A stretch of 64,000 nt of DNA from Plutella xylostella (taxonomy: Eukaryota; Arthropoda; Insecta; Lepidoptera; Plutellidae). Position numbers and translations under genes: made by a program. Positions 25,626 through 37,989 of the stretch are shown here, in pieces (the stretch's first letter is position 1; every line of letters begins with the position of its first letter). The notes under the pieces are model-generated. The model had not been told where the DNA came from. It searched no databases and saw only the letters and a list, made by a program, of their open reading frames with translations. Location: contig NC_063984.1 in the NCBI RefSeq assembly GCF_932276165.1, positions 3,913,501-3,977,500 on the forward strand. The letters are read 5' to 3'.

Positions 25626-28055
25626 TAATTTTTTTTTTTTTTGTGTGCAATCTAATTGGCAGTGTGCGGACATTGAATTGTTAGGGGTAAACTCTGATAC
25701 CTATACATTTATTAGTGAAGCGAACGGATCCAGACGCTGGCTCGACCATTGTGTTGTGACTGACTCTGCCATGATGACTGTTTATAATGCGTATGTTATG
25801 TATGATGCTCTGTGGTCTGATCACTTTCCCCTGGTGATACAATGTAAATTAAATTTAATAAAACCGAAACTTTATAACAACATTAAAATCAGTGACTGTA
25901 ATAGAATAAGATGGGGTGATCGGACACTTGACCAAATTGACATGTATACTAAATTTTGCAATGATAATTTAAAATTAATTGACTTTCCTTTAGAATTAAG
26001 TGCATGTTGTGACCTTACGTGTAATAATTTGAACCACAGACATATTATTGATAAAATGTATAATGACATTATTACCGTGTTATGCCAAGCAGCGAGTGAG
26101 AGTTGCAATGTGACCTCTTACAGGCGTAAAAAGCCAGTTATAGGGTGGAACAAGCATGTCAGTGACGCTCACAGGGACGCCAGACAAAAATTTGAGTTGT
26201 GGGTGTGGTATGGCAAGCCAAGGGAGGGTCATTTGTGGAATGAAATGCAGGCCAGTCGTAGGCTGTTTAAATCTCGCCTTCGATGGTGTCAAAATAATAG
26301 AGAACAAATTAAAATGGACATCCTAGCGTCGCTGCATTCTACAAATGACTTTCGCGGTTTTTGGAAGGCCACCAAGAAACTGAATAGCAAGCCGGGACTG
26401 CCTGTGAGTGTCAACGGCATCAGTGACTTAACCGGTATTGCGGAAATTTTTAAGGAGCAGTTCACTGTAACCTCACATTTGGGACCATCACAGTCATCAT
26501 GTGAGGGTGGTGGGGGCCAGGAGGCTAGTGTCCGATTCTCGGCAAAAGATATACGAAAAGTGATAAAATCAATGTCGAGGGGTAGGTCACCTGGCCACGA
26601 CGACCTGAGCATAGAGCACCTCAAGTACGCGGGTCCACATCTGCCCAGAGTGCTGGCAATGTTCTACTCCTTGTGTGTCGGGCACTCGTACTTGCCGGCG
26701 CCTATGATGAGGACTGTGGTGGTGCCGATTGTGAAAAACAAGACTGGCGATATTAGTGATAAGGGCAATTATAGGCCTATCTCATTAGCCACGATCAGTG
26801 CTAAGGTGCTTGACGGTTTGCTTAATACTCAGCTGGATAAATACCTACAAATACATGACAACCAGTTTGGTTTTAAGTCAGGTCTATCTACTGAAACAGC
26901 GATATTGTGTTTAAAGCAAACTGTCAAGTACTACACCGACAGGAAGACGCCTGTTTTTGCTTGTTTCCTTGACCTATCGAAGGCGTTTGACCTGGTTCAT
27001 TACGACACACTATGGAAAAAGCTTCATAAAACATCAATGCCAGAGGCACTTATAAGCATTTTCAAATATTGGTACCTGAACCAGGTTAACGTCGTTCGAT
27101 GGTCAGGCGCTTACTCGAATCCGTACAGGTTGGAGTGCGGGGTGAGGCAGGGGGGGCTGACCTCTCCAAAGCTCTTCAACCTGTACATGAACGCGCTGAT
27201 TGAGGGGCTCAGCAGTACTCATGTTGGCTGCCATATTGGCGGAGTTTGCCTTAACAACATTAGTTATGCAGACGACATGGTACTGTTGAGCGCCTCAGCG
27301 GGCGGGGTGTCGGAGCTGCTTGGCATCTGCGAACAGTACGCGCACGAACACGGCTTACTTTATAATGTAAAAAAAAGTGAATGCATGGTGTTTCAGGCCC
27401 GAGGTAACTATCTACATGACATACCAGCCATTAAACTTAACGGGTGTCCTCTAAATAGAGTGTTTAAGTTTAAATATCTAGGACATATTGTAACCTCGGA
27501 CCTGAAAGACGATGTAGACATAGAAAGGGAGCGTAGGGCGTTGTCTGTTCGTGCGAATATGATAGCCCGCAGATTTGCGCGCTGTTCAAGAGACGTCAAA
27601 ATCACTCTTTTCAGAGCATTTTGTACTTCGTTCTACACGAGCAGTCTGTGGGCGAGTTATACGCAGAAACAGTACAGCGCTCTACGGGTCCAATACAATA
27701 ATGCGTTCAGGATGCTGTTGGGGCTGCCGCGCTTCTGCAGCGCGTCGGGCATGTTCGCGGAGGCGCGCGTGCAGTGCTTCCCCGCGACCATGCGCGCGCG
27801 CTGCTCGTCACTGCTGCGCCGGGTGCGCGCCAGCCGCAACACTATCCTGAGCGCATTCGCGGAAAGGTTTGACTGCCAGTACCTAAACCACTGTAGTATG
27901 ATACACAGGACTGCAGTCAAAATATTATTTTAATATCATAGATTATTTTTAGAAATTTATGTATATGTATTTTATTGTGTTTAAATTTGATTGTGAATAT
28001 TATTTGTGTTAACTTATGGACTTTGAGTCTGAATTAAATGATTTGAATTTGAAAA
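25626..28055 (+). mobile_element. Inner LINE (L2/CR1-like), 5'-truncated, young
   Basis: Starts after a T run with the end of an endonuclease domain and extends to a 3' end of repeated TTTGAAT-like words, as in L2/CR1 elements that lack a poly(A) tail. It is inserted in the RT of another LINE. Confidence 0.85.
25645..27933 (+). CDS. LINE ORF2 protein: endonuclease end plus reverse transcriptase (intact after truncation)
   Basis: The 762 codons are open without a stop. Residues about 20-70 are the end of an exonuclease-endonuclease-phosphatase domain (RRWLDHCVV, WSDHFPLVI, with the SDH motif). The RT domain follows with RPISLATISAKVLDGLLN, FGFKSGLSTETAI, FLDLSKAFDLVHYD, GVRQGGLTSPKLFNLYMNAL and the catalytic YADDMVLLS near residue 541. 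YLGHIVTSDLKDD and the C-terminal thumb end at TAA. The RT active site is intact but most of the endonuclease is missing, so it cannot mobilise itself. The first codon is only where the frame opens; the natural start is lost. Confidence 0.9.
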   Translation: MQSNWQCADIELLGVNSDTYTFISEANGSRRWLDHCVVTDSAMMTVYNAYVMYDALWSDHFPLVIQCKLNLIKPKLYNNIKISDCNRIRWGDRTLDQIDMYTKFCNDNLKLIDFPLELSACCDLTCNNLNHRHIIDKMYNDIITVLCQAASESCNVTSYRRKKPVIGWNKHVSDAHRDARQKFELWVWYGKPREGHLWNEMQASRRLFKSRLRWCQNNREQIKMDILASLHSTNDFRGFWKATKKLNSKPGLPVSVNGISDLTGIAEIFKEQFTVTSHLGPSQSSCEGGGGQEASVRFSAKDIRKVIKSMSRGRSPGHDDLSIEHLKYAGPHLPRVLAMFYSLCVGHSYLPAPMMRTVVVPIVKNKTGDISDKGNYRPISLATISAKVLDGLLNTQLDKYLQIHDNQFGFKSGLSTETAILCLKQTVKYYTDRKTPVFACFLDLSKAFDLVHYDTLWKKLHKTSMPEALISIFKYWYLNQVNVVRWSGAYSNPYRLECGVRQGGLTSPKLFNLYMNALIEGLSSTHVGCHIGGVCLNNISYADDMVLLSASAGGVSELLGICEQYAHEHGLLYNVKKSECMVFQARGNYLHDIPAIKLNGCPLNRVFKFKYLGHIVTSDLKDDVDIERERRALSVRANMIARRFARCSRDVKITLFRAFCTSFYTSSLWASYTQKQYSALRVQYNNAFRMLLGLPRFCSASGMFAEARVQCFPATMRARCSSLLRRVRASRNTILSAFAERFDCQYLNHCSMIHRTAVKILF

Positions 28056-28785
28056 TTTGAATTAGGTAAATTTTATCATTTAAGTTATAAAGTTCCTATT
28101 AGCACGTTAAAATGTTTATACTTTGCTTTAGTCGATTCAATCTTAGATTATGCTCTTGATTGTTATGGGCTAACGTTTAAAACCTACTTAGATAAACTAG
28201 AAACATTGCAGACTCGATTTTTAAAGCTACTAGTTAATACAAAAACCAAATTAGAATGTAGAGATAATTATAAAAAACTGTATAAAATATGTAAAATTCT
28301 GCCAGTCACTGTTAAATTTAAATATCTATTAGCCATTCACAATTATAAAACCTGTAATAATTACCTTCATCCCATTACCCATAAACACGGCACAAGGTCT
28401 ATATCTGAGGGTAAATTTGAGGTACCTAAAGTTAATAATTATTATGGTGATAGAACTCTAAAAAAAAAGAATACCGTACCTACTTAATAGTTTACCTCAG
28501 GATATACGACAAGAGCCTATGTTATCTAAATTTAAAACTAAATTAAAAAAATATTTTTTGCTTAACTTACCTTGATACAAGTTCACCTCAGATTATAATT
28601 TTATTATTTGTTGTGATATTACCAATTATGTATAACAATACCTAAAACATAAAAAAGTATTTTGTTTAGTATAAGAGACTCCGATCCCACAGGCAAATTG
28701 TATACAAACAGTTTTGTGGGACTCATTGTAAAACTACAACTAATATGTAAGCTTAATAAATAAATAAATAAATAAAATAAGTTAC

Positions 28786-30073
28786 TTGGCGACCCTCCTT
28801 GCGGGGTGAAAGAAGTGGCGGGGGCGAGGTAGCACGACATGCTACACACGTAGAAAAGTGTGCCCGGATTAATCTCGCGATAGCTTGTAACTATTTCTGA
28901 CGTAAGTAAAATTTTATTCTATGAGTGTTCCCGTAAATGTCATATTTAGCTTAAAATTTATAGTTTGACAGCATTAAAATTTGGATGTTTACCTTCAGAA
29001 TATCTACCAATTTTAAATTTATTTATGTAAAAGTGTTTTATTTTATAAATCAATTTCCATGTCACTTTCATGTTCACTCTCTGTTTGAACTTGTTCATCG
29101 TCGTCGTCATCCTCATCTTCATCATCGTTTTCATTAACTTCAATAATTATAAATCTAAGACAAAAACCAAAAAACATTATACCTACTTTGAAGTATAATG
29201 TACTAGAGTACGCCAGTCATATTAGTTCAGTGTACACCTATAATATTTTATGTTTAATTTACATTAAATTATAAATAAACAATAACATACCTGTCCAATA
29301 CATCGTCAAATACTCTATCAGATTTATAATATTCGTCTTAATTTTTTATGACATGGTCGTCACAATTTCTCTACTTTTCAGGCGAATAATTAGAGAAAAG
29401 CAACTCTAAGTCTTTTATCTCTTTATCTAAGTTAGAGTCAATCGACGTTCTTGCGAGCTCGCCTTTCACGTACCCCCACACAAGTTCAATAGGATTTAAT
29501 TCCGGGTGGTATGGGGGTAGGCGAAGCACGATATGACCATTTTCTTTCAAAATTTCATCAATTTTGTAATTTTTCTCTGTGTATTGCTCATTAATTACTT
29601 TCATTAAATCACATAAATTTTGGTTGCTTTCCTAGTTACAAGAACTGACAACTGACGCACTGTCATATGGGGACTCTTCGTCTTTGTTGTTTACTTTTAC
29701 ATGACTGATCCGGTACGCTGTTCTACAAGAAGCCCCTATATTGAGACATTATACGATTTGTTGTTTTTAACGTAATTTTGTTGACGAATTATAGATACCT
29801 AATAATAAAATAATGATAATATTAAAAAGGCCTCAACACTCATCCTAAGACTAATGGTCTCTGGATCAATGATCTCATGTGGGTCGCACTCAAATTATGA
29901 CAGACTATATAAGACATGTGGCCGCCTCGGCTGCGCGGCCGAGACTGCCGTAACAATGACATGCAGTGCACGCGTTGCCCTTCCCCGCTACCCTCCCGCT
30001 ACCCGCTGTCGTCTTGGGTACCTCCAGTACCTCGTCCCCTCCGCGTCTTTCACCCCGCAAGGAGGGTCGCCAA
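28786..30073 (-). mobile_element. DNA transposon with 27-bp perfect terminal inverted repeats
   Basis: 28786-28812 and 30047-30073 are perfect inverted repeats, beginning TTGGCGACCCTCC. Between them lie pieces of a DDE transposase on the minus strand. The left end abuts the tail of the outer LINE. No target duplication is evident. Confidence 0.8.
29050..29604 (-). pseudogene. DDE_3/IS630-Tc1-type transposase, decayed C-terminal part
   Basis: 29604-29371 encodes HIVLRLPPYHPELNPIELVW and VKGELA, the block around the last catalytic acid in IS630/Tc1-type DDE_3 transposases, ending FSNYSPEK. Frameshifts follow; DEYYKSDRVFDDVLD is readable before GTATGTT, which looks like an intron donor. 29143-29050 encodes an acidic end (NENDDEDEDDDDDEQV to MEIDL, then a stop). 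The N-terminal DNA-binding part is missing. Known insect relatives have the same acidic tail, which supports a single ancestral gene. Confidence 0.75.
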
Positions 30074-30129
30074 GAAACTTGCCAATCTATAGTTACTCAA
30101 CTGAAGATGAATGAAGAACTGAAGAAGTT

Positions 30130-30950
30130 ACGTTAGTTAACTCCCTGTTGCTTCCTATTATTGATTATGCAGATGTGTGCTATCCTGACCTCACAGAAGA
30201 GCTACTTGATAGACTTGAGCGTCTCCTCAACTTATGCATTCGCTATATCTTTGGCCTGCGTAAGTATGATCACGTCTCCGAATTTCGAAATAAACTCAAG
30301 TGGCTCAATATCCGTCACCGAAGGAATGCCCATATTTTATCTCTCATTCATAGTGTAGTTTATAATCCTTGTGCCCCATCCTACTTAACAGAACGCTTCA
30401 CGTTCTTCGACTTCTCTGACCGTCCTCAACGGTCAAGTCGAAACCTTCTTTTTCGTACCCCAGAGCATAATGCGGCAGGGTATTCGGATTCATTCACTGT
30501 GACAGCGGTTCGCTTGTGGAATAGTTTACCACTACATATAAGGCAGACAAAGTCTATAGACATCTTCAAGGCCAAAGTTCGTCAGCACTACCTCCAAGTG
30601 CAGAACGATCAACAAAATTGATTTTAAATATATTTTATTTGATGATGATGATATTATACTATAGTTTATTATATTTTGTATTATTAGTATGTATTAGGTA
30701 TATTATAATATAATGTAGGAATATATTTATATATGTATGTATATCATTTGTATAGCTATTATGTATAAGTAAGTATATCTCTGTGTCTCGATTTAAGTAG
30801 ATAAACTTCTCTCCTCTCAGCCTATCGCACTACCAACCACTTTCTCGACATCACCAAAGGTTAACTGGTAGAGAATGCTACTAGCATTAAGTTCGCCTTT
30901 GTACAATGTTTTTTTTTTATGTGCAATAAAGAATTTATAATAATGAATAA
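30130..30950 (+). mobile_element. 5'-truncated LINE end
   Basis: RT C-terminal fragment, then an AT-rich 3' region with GCATTAAGTTCGCCTTTGTAC and an AATAAA signal near 30930. It is the same family as the minus-strand copy at 46408-47250. Confidence 0.8.
30148..30621 (+). pseudogene. LINE RT C-terminal fragment (LLDRLERLLNLCIRYIFGLR)
   Basis: An open frame of 157 codons equals the last part of ORF2: PIIDYADVCYPDL, LERLLNLCIRYIFGLRKYD, a SSRNLLFRTPEHN stretch and VRLWNSLPLHIRQ near the end. The RT active site is absent. The copy at 46767-47234 is clearly homologous but diverged. Confidence 0.85.
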
Positions 30951-32051
30951 GATAAGAAAATAAGTAGTTATTACAGTTATAACTAAGTTTTATGAATTGG
31001 CACTTGCATTGTTCGCGTACTTATTCATTGAAGTTTTCAAATTATCCGTCCGAGAACTTTAATGACGAGTCACTACGAGCCTGCCAAATTGATTCATTTG
31101 TTATATGTATTTTCAAGAACTATGGACCTAATTACTAATTACACATGTCATAATAAAGTTATCCAGCTTAGACACATATCTCTGTTATCCAGTAAACGAG
31201 TAGCCTTCTAGATTTTTCTCAGTGTAATTATAACCAATAAGATGTCTGATTATGTATGTAACCGAAGTAATTAATAAAAAGAGCTCACTTGGAAAATAAG
31301 GTGTTATTTGTCGAGACGTTTTTTTGCATCGATACTCAATCTAGCTAGTGAAGCCCCTGATCTGAGTTGATCATAATTATTGCAACACCTAAGTTGTAAA
31401 TCATTAAGTTTGAATCAGTTATTTAGTGTTACATTGAATTAAAAACATACCAATGGCATAAACTTAAACATTAAAATGAAGGTTAGTATTTTAATAAGTT
31501 AATAATTGGAATTAATTTCACGTGAGGGTGGCAATCGTGCCTACAGTTTGCGTGTCAAAGGTCTTTATATGGTTTCCGTTTTAAGTTATCGTGGGAAGCA
31601 TATCGCGGCTAGTTTCTTATAGGAAAATTGCAATGAAATGAAACCATACATCAACATGGTTTCGCTCAATAACTTTTTCATTAGCAATAACTGAAAAAAA
31701 GATTGTACCTATGTACAATCAATCATAACACTCATTTTACTGAATTCATGTTTGTTTTATCGCTTGTGTCAGAATTAATTACCTTGCATACATAGGTACC
31801 TATTTATAATTCAAGTTTTGATCGCAATATAAATTTAAATCCAATTAACATGTTCAAAGAAGCTCATCAAAGTTTTAATTACAGTCGCTTGCTTCACTCA
31901 AGCAGGAGACCTCGAGCTCAACCACGGCTGCTTCAATTATTGTATAGTAATACTGTAATTTAATTACTTATAACTAATTCTATATTATGTAGGTAATATA
32001 ATTAATTATCCGCACCAATACGTAATCGCTACATAAACATACTTAGGTATA
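30951..32051. other. Intergenic, nothing recognised
   Basis: AT-rich sequence with no convincing frame or repeat structure. Confidence 0.5.
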
Positions 32052-32084
32052 TCCTAACTAATATTATAAATGCGAAAGTAACTG

Positions 32085-32127
<43 letters not shown>

Positions 32128-32279
32128 TACTCTTTCACACCAAAACTACTGGACGGATTTGAATGAAATTTGGTATACATATGGTCTAGACCCTGGGAAA
32201 AAACATAGGCTACTTTTTATCCCGGAATTCCCACGGGAAAACTTTTTAAGGCGAAGCGAAGCTCGCGGGAACAGCTAGT
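32052..32279 (+). mobile_element. Non-autonomous Helitron with GTCT microsatellite
   Basis: Starts TCCTAACTAATATTATAA, contains about eleven GTCT units, then TTTATCCCGGAATTCCCACG and AAGGCGAAGCGAAGC, and ends CAGCTAGT. These are the ends and body of the microsatellite-bearing Helitrons common in Lepidoptera. No coding capacity. Confidence 0.8.
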
Positions 32280-32292
32280 GTATAATAAACAA

Positions 32293-32301
32293 TCCTAACT
32301 G

Positions 32302-32336
<35 letters not shown>

Positions 32337-32488
32337 TACTCTTTCACGCCAAAACTACTGAACGGATTTTAATGAAATTTGGTATACATACGGTCTAGAC
32401 CCTGGGAAAGAACATAGGCTACTTTTTATCCCGGAATTCCCACGGGAAAACTTCTTAAGGCGAAGCGAAGCGCGCGGGAACAGGTAGT
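32293..32488 (+). mobile_element. Second Helitron copy, directly behind the first
   Basis: Starts TCCTAACTGTGTCTG, with the AATATTATAA segment lost, and ends CAGGTAGT instead of CAGCTAGT. The body is almost identical to its neighbour 13 bp away. Confidence 0.75.
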
Positions 32489-35400
32489 AACTAATAACTT
32501 TATAAGTACCTAAAAATACTTAGACTGTCGAATTGGAAAAAATACGGTTTTACAGTGTGGCTGGCGCGAGAAATGTTAGTCCACGGAACTAGAACAAGAT
32601 ATGGACAGTAAAGTTTTACTGCCCACTGTAACTTACAACTATGACGAAGTGCCGTCGCCGTCAGAAAATGGAACAATAGCACTGGAAATAACGAAAATCG
32701 TCCGAATTTTAGATATATTCGAGCAATCTGCAACCAAGTTTCATATTTTGATAGATACGTTTGGCTTTGGATATAGGTATGTTAGTCTCAATGTTATTCA
32801 GTATTGCTGTCGCGTATAAACCACCACGTGTCGTAATCTAGAATAATCTTGATAAAATACTGTACTGTGTCTTCTGTAGACTTTGTCAAAATGAAGATGA
32901 ATGAGGATGCTTTCACCATAATGTTTTCTTTGTATACGAGTAAGCCTCTGACGTCACTGTTACTAGATAGCGGTTCGCTTCTGCACAACACTTGTATTAT
33001 TGTCTCTCGCCAAACTTGCTCGAATTAACTCCGGTTAACATTGTTTCCTTTGCCCCTGTCTGATGCAGATTAAAGTGCCGGTTTAATGGTGTAACTATAT
33101 ATACGTTGTCTTTTGAATACAGTATTCTTACTATATAATATACAATCATATTCGTAAGAGGTTCTGAAGCACAAAAGCTTCTCCCAAGTCTCCCCTCTAG
33201 TTTAAACTAAAATATCAGCATCTTGCTAACATCCAGCTTATTTGTGCGCCGTACCTTGGGTTTCCGCGAGTTCCGTACGGTACAGTAATGTTATATACCG
33301 ACACATTAGCCACTTTATTGAAATGGTCACTTCAATACGCTGCTTATCTTTCTATATTACGTTTTTCCACTCTCAGTCTCCACCGGTGAACCCCATTATT
33401 TGGCAAAGTTCAAAACTGTAAACTAACTTATAGGTTACTGTAGGTGAAGGAATTTTGTCTTATTTTCATTTTCAGGTTGAGCTAGGTATTTATTTATTTA
33501 TGCGCTTAGCTGTAAATAGTGTAATTTATCGTATACTGTAAGTTAATTACGAACTAACACAGGAATGGTGTATCTCCGCTGACACGGAATGGATCACGCG
33601 ATGCTGTTGACAGCATGTTCCGTGCGGGCTAGCATTGTATTCGGATAATAAATGTAGAACTATCAATGCCAATAAAATTGTATACACAATTTGTAGGAAA
33701 CTTACAGAACCTTCTGCAAGTATAATAATATAATTAGACCATGCAGCACTTCAAAGTTGAATTTTAAAAATGATACGAGATTCATTTTACTTATTACTTT
33801 GCTAATCAACTATCGATTGTATTTTTTTTAAGTCGATATAGCATTTGAATGTTAAATAACGAAGAACTACATACAAAATTTCCGATAATTACCTGTGTAT
33901 ATTCTATGTATGTAGTCTATATTCCGATATCAGGAATCCCTATATAGACCTAATAGGTCAGTACCTATATTTAGATATAGGTACGTTATATGTATATAAT
34001 AATGTATATTTGTGTTTCATAAATAAATATTTTCTTTAATTTACTTAAATATTAAATAATTAAACAGTTTTTTTTTATATAGCCTAGTTTGTGTCCCACT
34101 ACTGGGCAAAGGCCTATTAAACAGTATCAGAAAGAATTCACAAAATATTTGACCTTCGTCGAACTCTAAACGTTTGGTTTTCCATAATATTTTGTCCCCT
34201 AACTTTTTAGTTGCGTGTCCGGGTTGCAATTAATGCACGCAAGGAAATTCCTTCAAACATTCACCGTTTGTTCGACTGCTGAGCACAACACGACCACATT
34301 AGTACGGACATTACCATCACGCTATAGGTATACAAAAAGTATACACGGGGTAAACAGTAAGTTTGAAAGATAAATGTACCATAGTATACTGTATGTTTTG
34401 TGTTAATCGCTAGATTGATGAAGTACCTAATAAAATTATTACTTTCTAACTTATTATTACAATAGTTATGAGCTGATCAAGATAAAATTAATTATTTTTG
34501 TCGAGGGTAAGACACAAACAGAGCCCATTTCATTTAGATTATCCTACTTATTTCAGCTCATGAGTGCTAGGACGATAGAAGTAGTGTCAGTTGCTTAGTT
34601 CTGGGAAGAATTGTCTGAAAACATATAAGGCTTTTTTTTTTAAATGTTTTTACTTCCAGCCCATTATTAATATGTCTGATGGATCATAGTTCAGTTCAGT
34701 TCAGTTCTTAAAATCGTTGTTTTATGTTGACTAAGTTACTGAAATAAAATAGGAATAAAATAGTAACTCACGAAAAGATCTACCTATTTATTCCTGCATT
34801 CGCTACGCGGCGGCTACGAGCATGCTACGCGCGGTGCGTAGGCACCTCGTAGCCGCCGCGTAGCCACGCAATATCTAGTGCCGAGGTCGAGGCTTCCTAC
34901 AATCGCTTTGTATTCATAAAACACGTCGTGGAGAAACGCTATAGGCACTTCATATTTCCCTGCTTTCATTTTATTACCTACGCCTCTGTTTCTATAAGTA
35001 CCTAATAATAAAACGCTTTAGTATGTACTACTCATAGTCGTAAAATAATTATTGGCCCTATTTACTAAATTTTAAGATCATGCAAAGGCAGCATATGGCA
35101 CTTTACATAAATATCGCGAAAGCGACTTTACAATCACGCTAGAATGCGTGCTACGTAACCGCTACGCCAATTTTGGTAATAATAAGTTAGCAGGTAGAAT
35201 GTAAGTTGAACCTTAGCCTTTAGTCCCAAGACTACAAGACGTAGGTATTGTTGAGAGAGATTAGGAGCAGTTTGAAGTGGAGCTAAGCTGCTGTAATCAG
35301 ATTGCAGTGGCGGGGCTTCGCGCGGCCGCTCCCAGCCGAGTATTTGTAATGTTGCTACTTTTATTTTTCCCTTTTATAACAAGGGAAGGCCGATGGGCAC

Positions 35401-36540
35401 AAAGGCCTTTTTGTGAAATTACTTAAACACGACGGTACAAAAGGAGTATGTTGTAAAAGTTTTGGATAAAAATAGAAGAGTTTTATGTAAGGGTTTTGGT
35501 TTAAAATAGGAACCTCCTTAGTAAAAGAAAAAGTTGAAATCAAATTTAAGGATTCTGTTCTAAAAAAATAGCTGACCAAAAACTTTCATTCTACCAAGCT
35601 TTTTCAATATCTGTAACAAATATTATTTTTTGGTAAACTGCAAGTGAAATTAATAAGTTCAAGGCCAAGTTAACATTAAGACAATCGGTTAAACTCACCT
35701 TATTATTTCATTTTGCGTGTGTCGTCCCCGAGAGCCAGCATGTCGGCCGGTGCGCGAACTGGAGCGGTTTCTCACATAACTGTGTGTTCCCGGGTTAATA
35801 GCAGCACAGCACTTGGTTTATTAGAGGGTTAGGGCAAGCCGGTGGGTAGTCGTGTATTGTTTGTGTGAGGTGAGGGCTGGGACCGCGGCGGGCGAGGCGT
35901 GCTCTCGGTGGCGGACGCGTTGCGACTGCGCGCGGGACGCGGCGAGCTCTCCCGCTCGATATATTGGCCATGAAATTTTCAGGCAACTGTCAACCGGTGG
36001 TGGTCTGTGGGGCAGGTGAGGGGAACAGAGATGACTCTCGTGAAGTTTGACAGACCAATGAGTGTGAGCTACTGAATGTTTACGTAAAGTTTAACTAACA
36101 AAATTTGGAATCTTCTAACTTCAAAAGAAATATGTGGATATTATAAAAGTTTTGGTTTCGAACTATTAAAAATTTTCCTTTGTTTTATCATTTGTTATTT
36201 TATTTTATGTTTCTGTTGTTGATCCACTTACTGTTTTTACATTGTTGAGAGATTAAGTTAATATAACTAAATCGTGGTATTCGTGGTGAACTATTTCCCC
36301 GTTGGGTTCATTAATAAGAATGTATATTTTATTCAGAAAGCAGAGGATCACTGGCGCCATCTGTACAATATTTATTTTAAAAGCTTCTACAAAGTTTCAG
36401 TTTTCAGTCGTAAACGTCGTGTGCTAGGTTTTACTCTTTACATTCTGACTGTTCTAGTAGGGGGCGTCTATATAACTTTTATCAAATAAGTGGAATAAAA
36501 TAGTAATTCACTAATTAGCTCGTAAGTAACTCTTTTATCC
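32489..36540. other. Intergenic; hairpin and repeat scraps only
   Basis: Contains a common lepidopteran repeat scrap around 34065-34115 (TGTCCCACTACTGGGC and AAAGGCCTATTA), GTTCA repeats near 34690, the 34.8-kb hairpin and a GC-rich patch at 35.85-35.97 kb. No gene recognised. Confidence 0.45.
34802..34864. repeat. Perfect 19-bp hairpin with GCTACG words
   Basis: 34802-34820 is exactly repeated inverted at 34846-34864 around a 25-bp spacer. It is GC-rich in AT-rich surroundings. Similar GCTACG-rich words occur near 19.55 kb and 35.15 kb, suggesting a shared repeat. Confidence 0.7.
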
Positions 36541-36680
36541 ACCAACAAAAGTTGGCTGGAAGGAATTGCTTTTTGGCAATAAGCCCGCCATTGTATGCTT
36601 TTACTGTGTTTTTTAATTGTTATATTTTTATATTTTGTTTCTGTGTACAATAAAGTGTTAAAATAAATAAATAAGTTACC
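36541..36680 (+). repeat. 3' tail of a dispersed retroelement
   Basis: GCTTTTTGGCAATAAGCCCG, CCATTGTATGC, then TGTACAATAAAGTG and AAATAAATAAATAA form the standard end of a lepidopteran LINE or SINE. Nothing coding remains. Confidence 0.5.
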
Positions 36681-37989
36681 TAATAGTTTAACACTTAATT
36701 TTAAATAATGTAAGACAAATACGTTCAATATTTTATTACACAAATAATATAAACATGTTACAGTTACACTGGTGGAAATCTACAATAATTACATACAACA
36801 TTAGGTTGGTACAAATATTTACAAAACATAACGAGGCTAGTGTTTTTGGTAGTTAGGTGATAAAACAAGGCAGGATTCACATTTACTAGTCGATTAATAA
36901 TAATAATGTAGTTAAAATGGCGTCATTTCATTGATGTTCAGTCGGTTTATATATTTTTTGTTAATACTTCATTTATAAATTACTACTTACGAATGGTCTA
37001 AGGCATTTTGAACACGACATACATATACAAGTACACAAAATTCACGTGTTTAACACTATCTAGCATTTACTAGGTTTCAATACAAACACTTTATAAATAT
37101 TCCATAAATGTTTACAAACTATCTCTATAAAATTCTACTACATATTACAATACTTACATACTTTCAATATCATTTCCAAATTCGGTTTAAAATGTATCAT
37201 ATATTTAAAGCTTAGGGTTTTCCTAAATGTGAAAGAGCACCTATTGGTTGAGATGTTACCGATCTGTATTCGGCTCATTATCATAATACAATCTATATGC
37301 TACTACCATAGACAACCACTTCTAGATGAACAACCCAATCTAACCGAATTATTTTAGGTACTGTTTTTCCGTTAACTCGTCATTTGCTTTGATAGTTGTT
37401 TTTTTGCTGCTGTTAGGGACCTTTAATTTTCTAAGCAGTATTGCCCATCTATCCATGGTATGTATTATATTATAGATCCATTCCATGGTGTTACTCTCTC
37501 GAGATTCACTTTTTTACACAAATCCGCTATGTACAACTTACTTCACAACATTTGAGTATATATATCTTTTCAACAAACACAATAATTAATAGGTGGAAAC
37601 TTCAATGTACACACTATTACTTAAATAAATAATGTTTATAGACACCATACAATGAGATATCTCAGGTTTATTACCTTAATTGTAAAGAACATGGTAGTTA
37701 GGTATTCTTAAAAGTATGTTGGCGCACCGAAAAATATACAAATATTTATACTCAAAGAAAACATTTACACAAAAAATAAATAACAGAAGGAATAGCGACG
37801 ACAGTGCATTTAACTACACATTGAGTCTTTGAGTCTTCTAAAACTGGGAAAATTTATGAAATAAGTTAAACTGCTACGTTAAGACGCTGGATCCCTTTCC
37901 TCATATTTCAGTTCCATTTCACTTTTATAGCACTGTTTTCATATAGAATGTTCATTGTTCGTCCCCCAGTCGCCTTAACACGTGTATAA

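Larger units (their letters stand above)
25490..28785 (+). mobile_element. Outer LINE remnant, split by another LINE
   Basis: 25490-25625 encodes the RT piece ERVDCVTYLGVKIDNNFSWS to KLRILL. After the inserted element, 28058-28485 resumes with KFYHLSYKVPISTLKCLYF and continues through YALDCYGLTF. A run of nine A near 28460 shifts the frame; the other frame reads LLNSLPQDIRQEPML and ends at TGA 28573-28575. A 3' region and an AATA-repeat tail end at about 28780. The two halves join in frame across the insertion. Confidence 0.85.

Noticed and set aside
32081..32124. GTCT microsatellite as a CRISPR-like or regulatory array
   Set aside because: It is the internal microsatellite of a Helitron and has no spacers.
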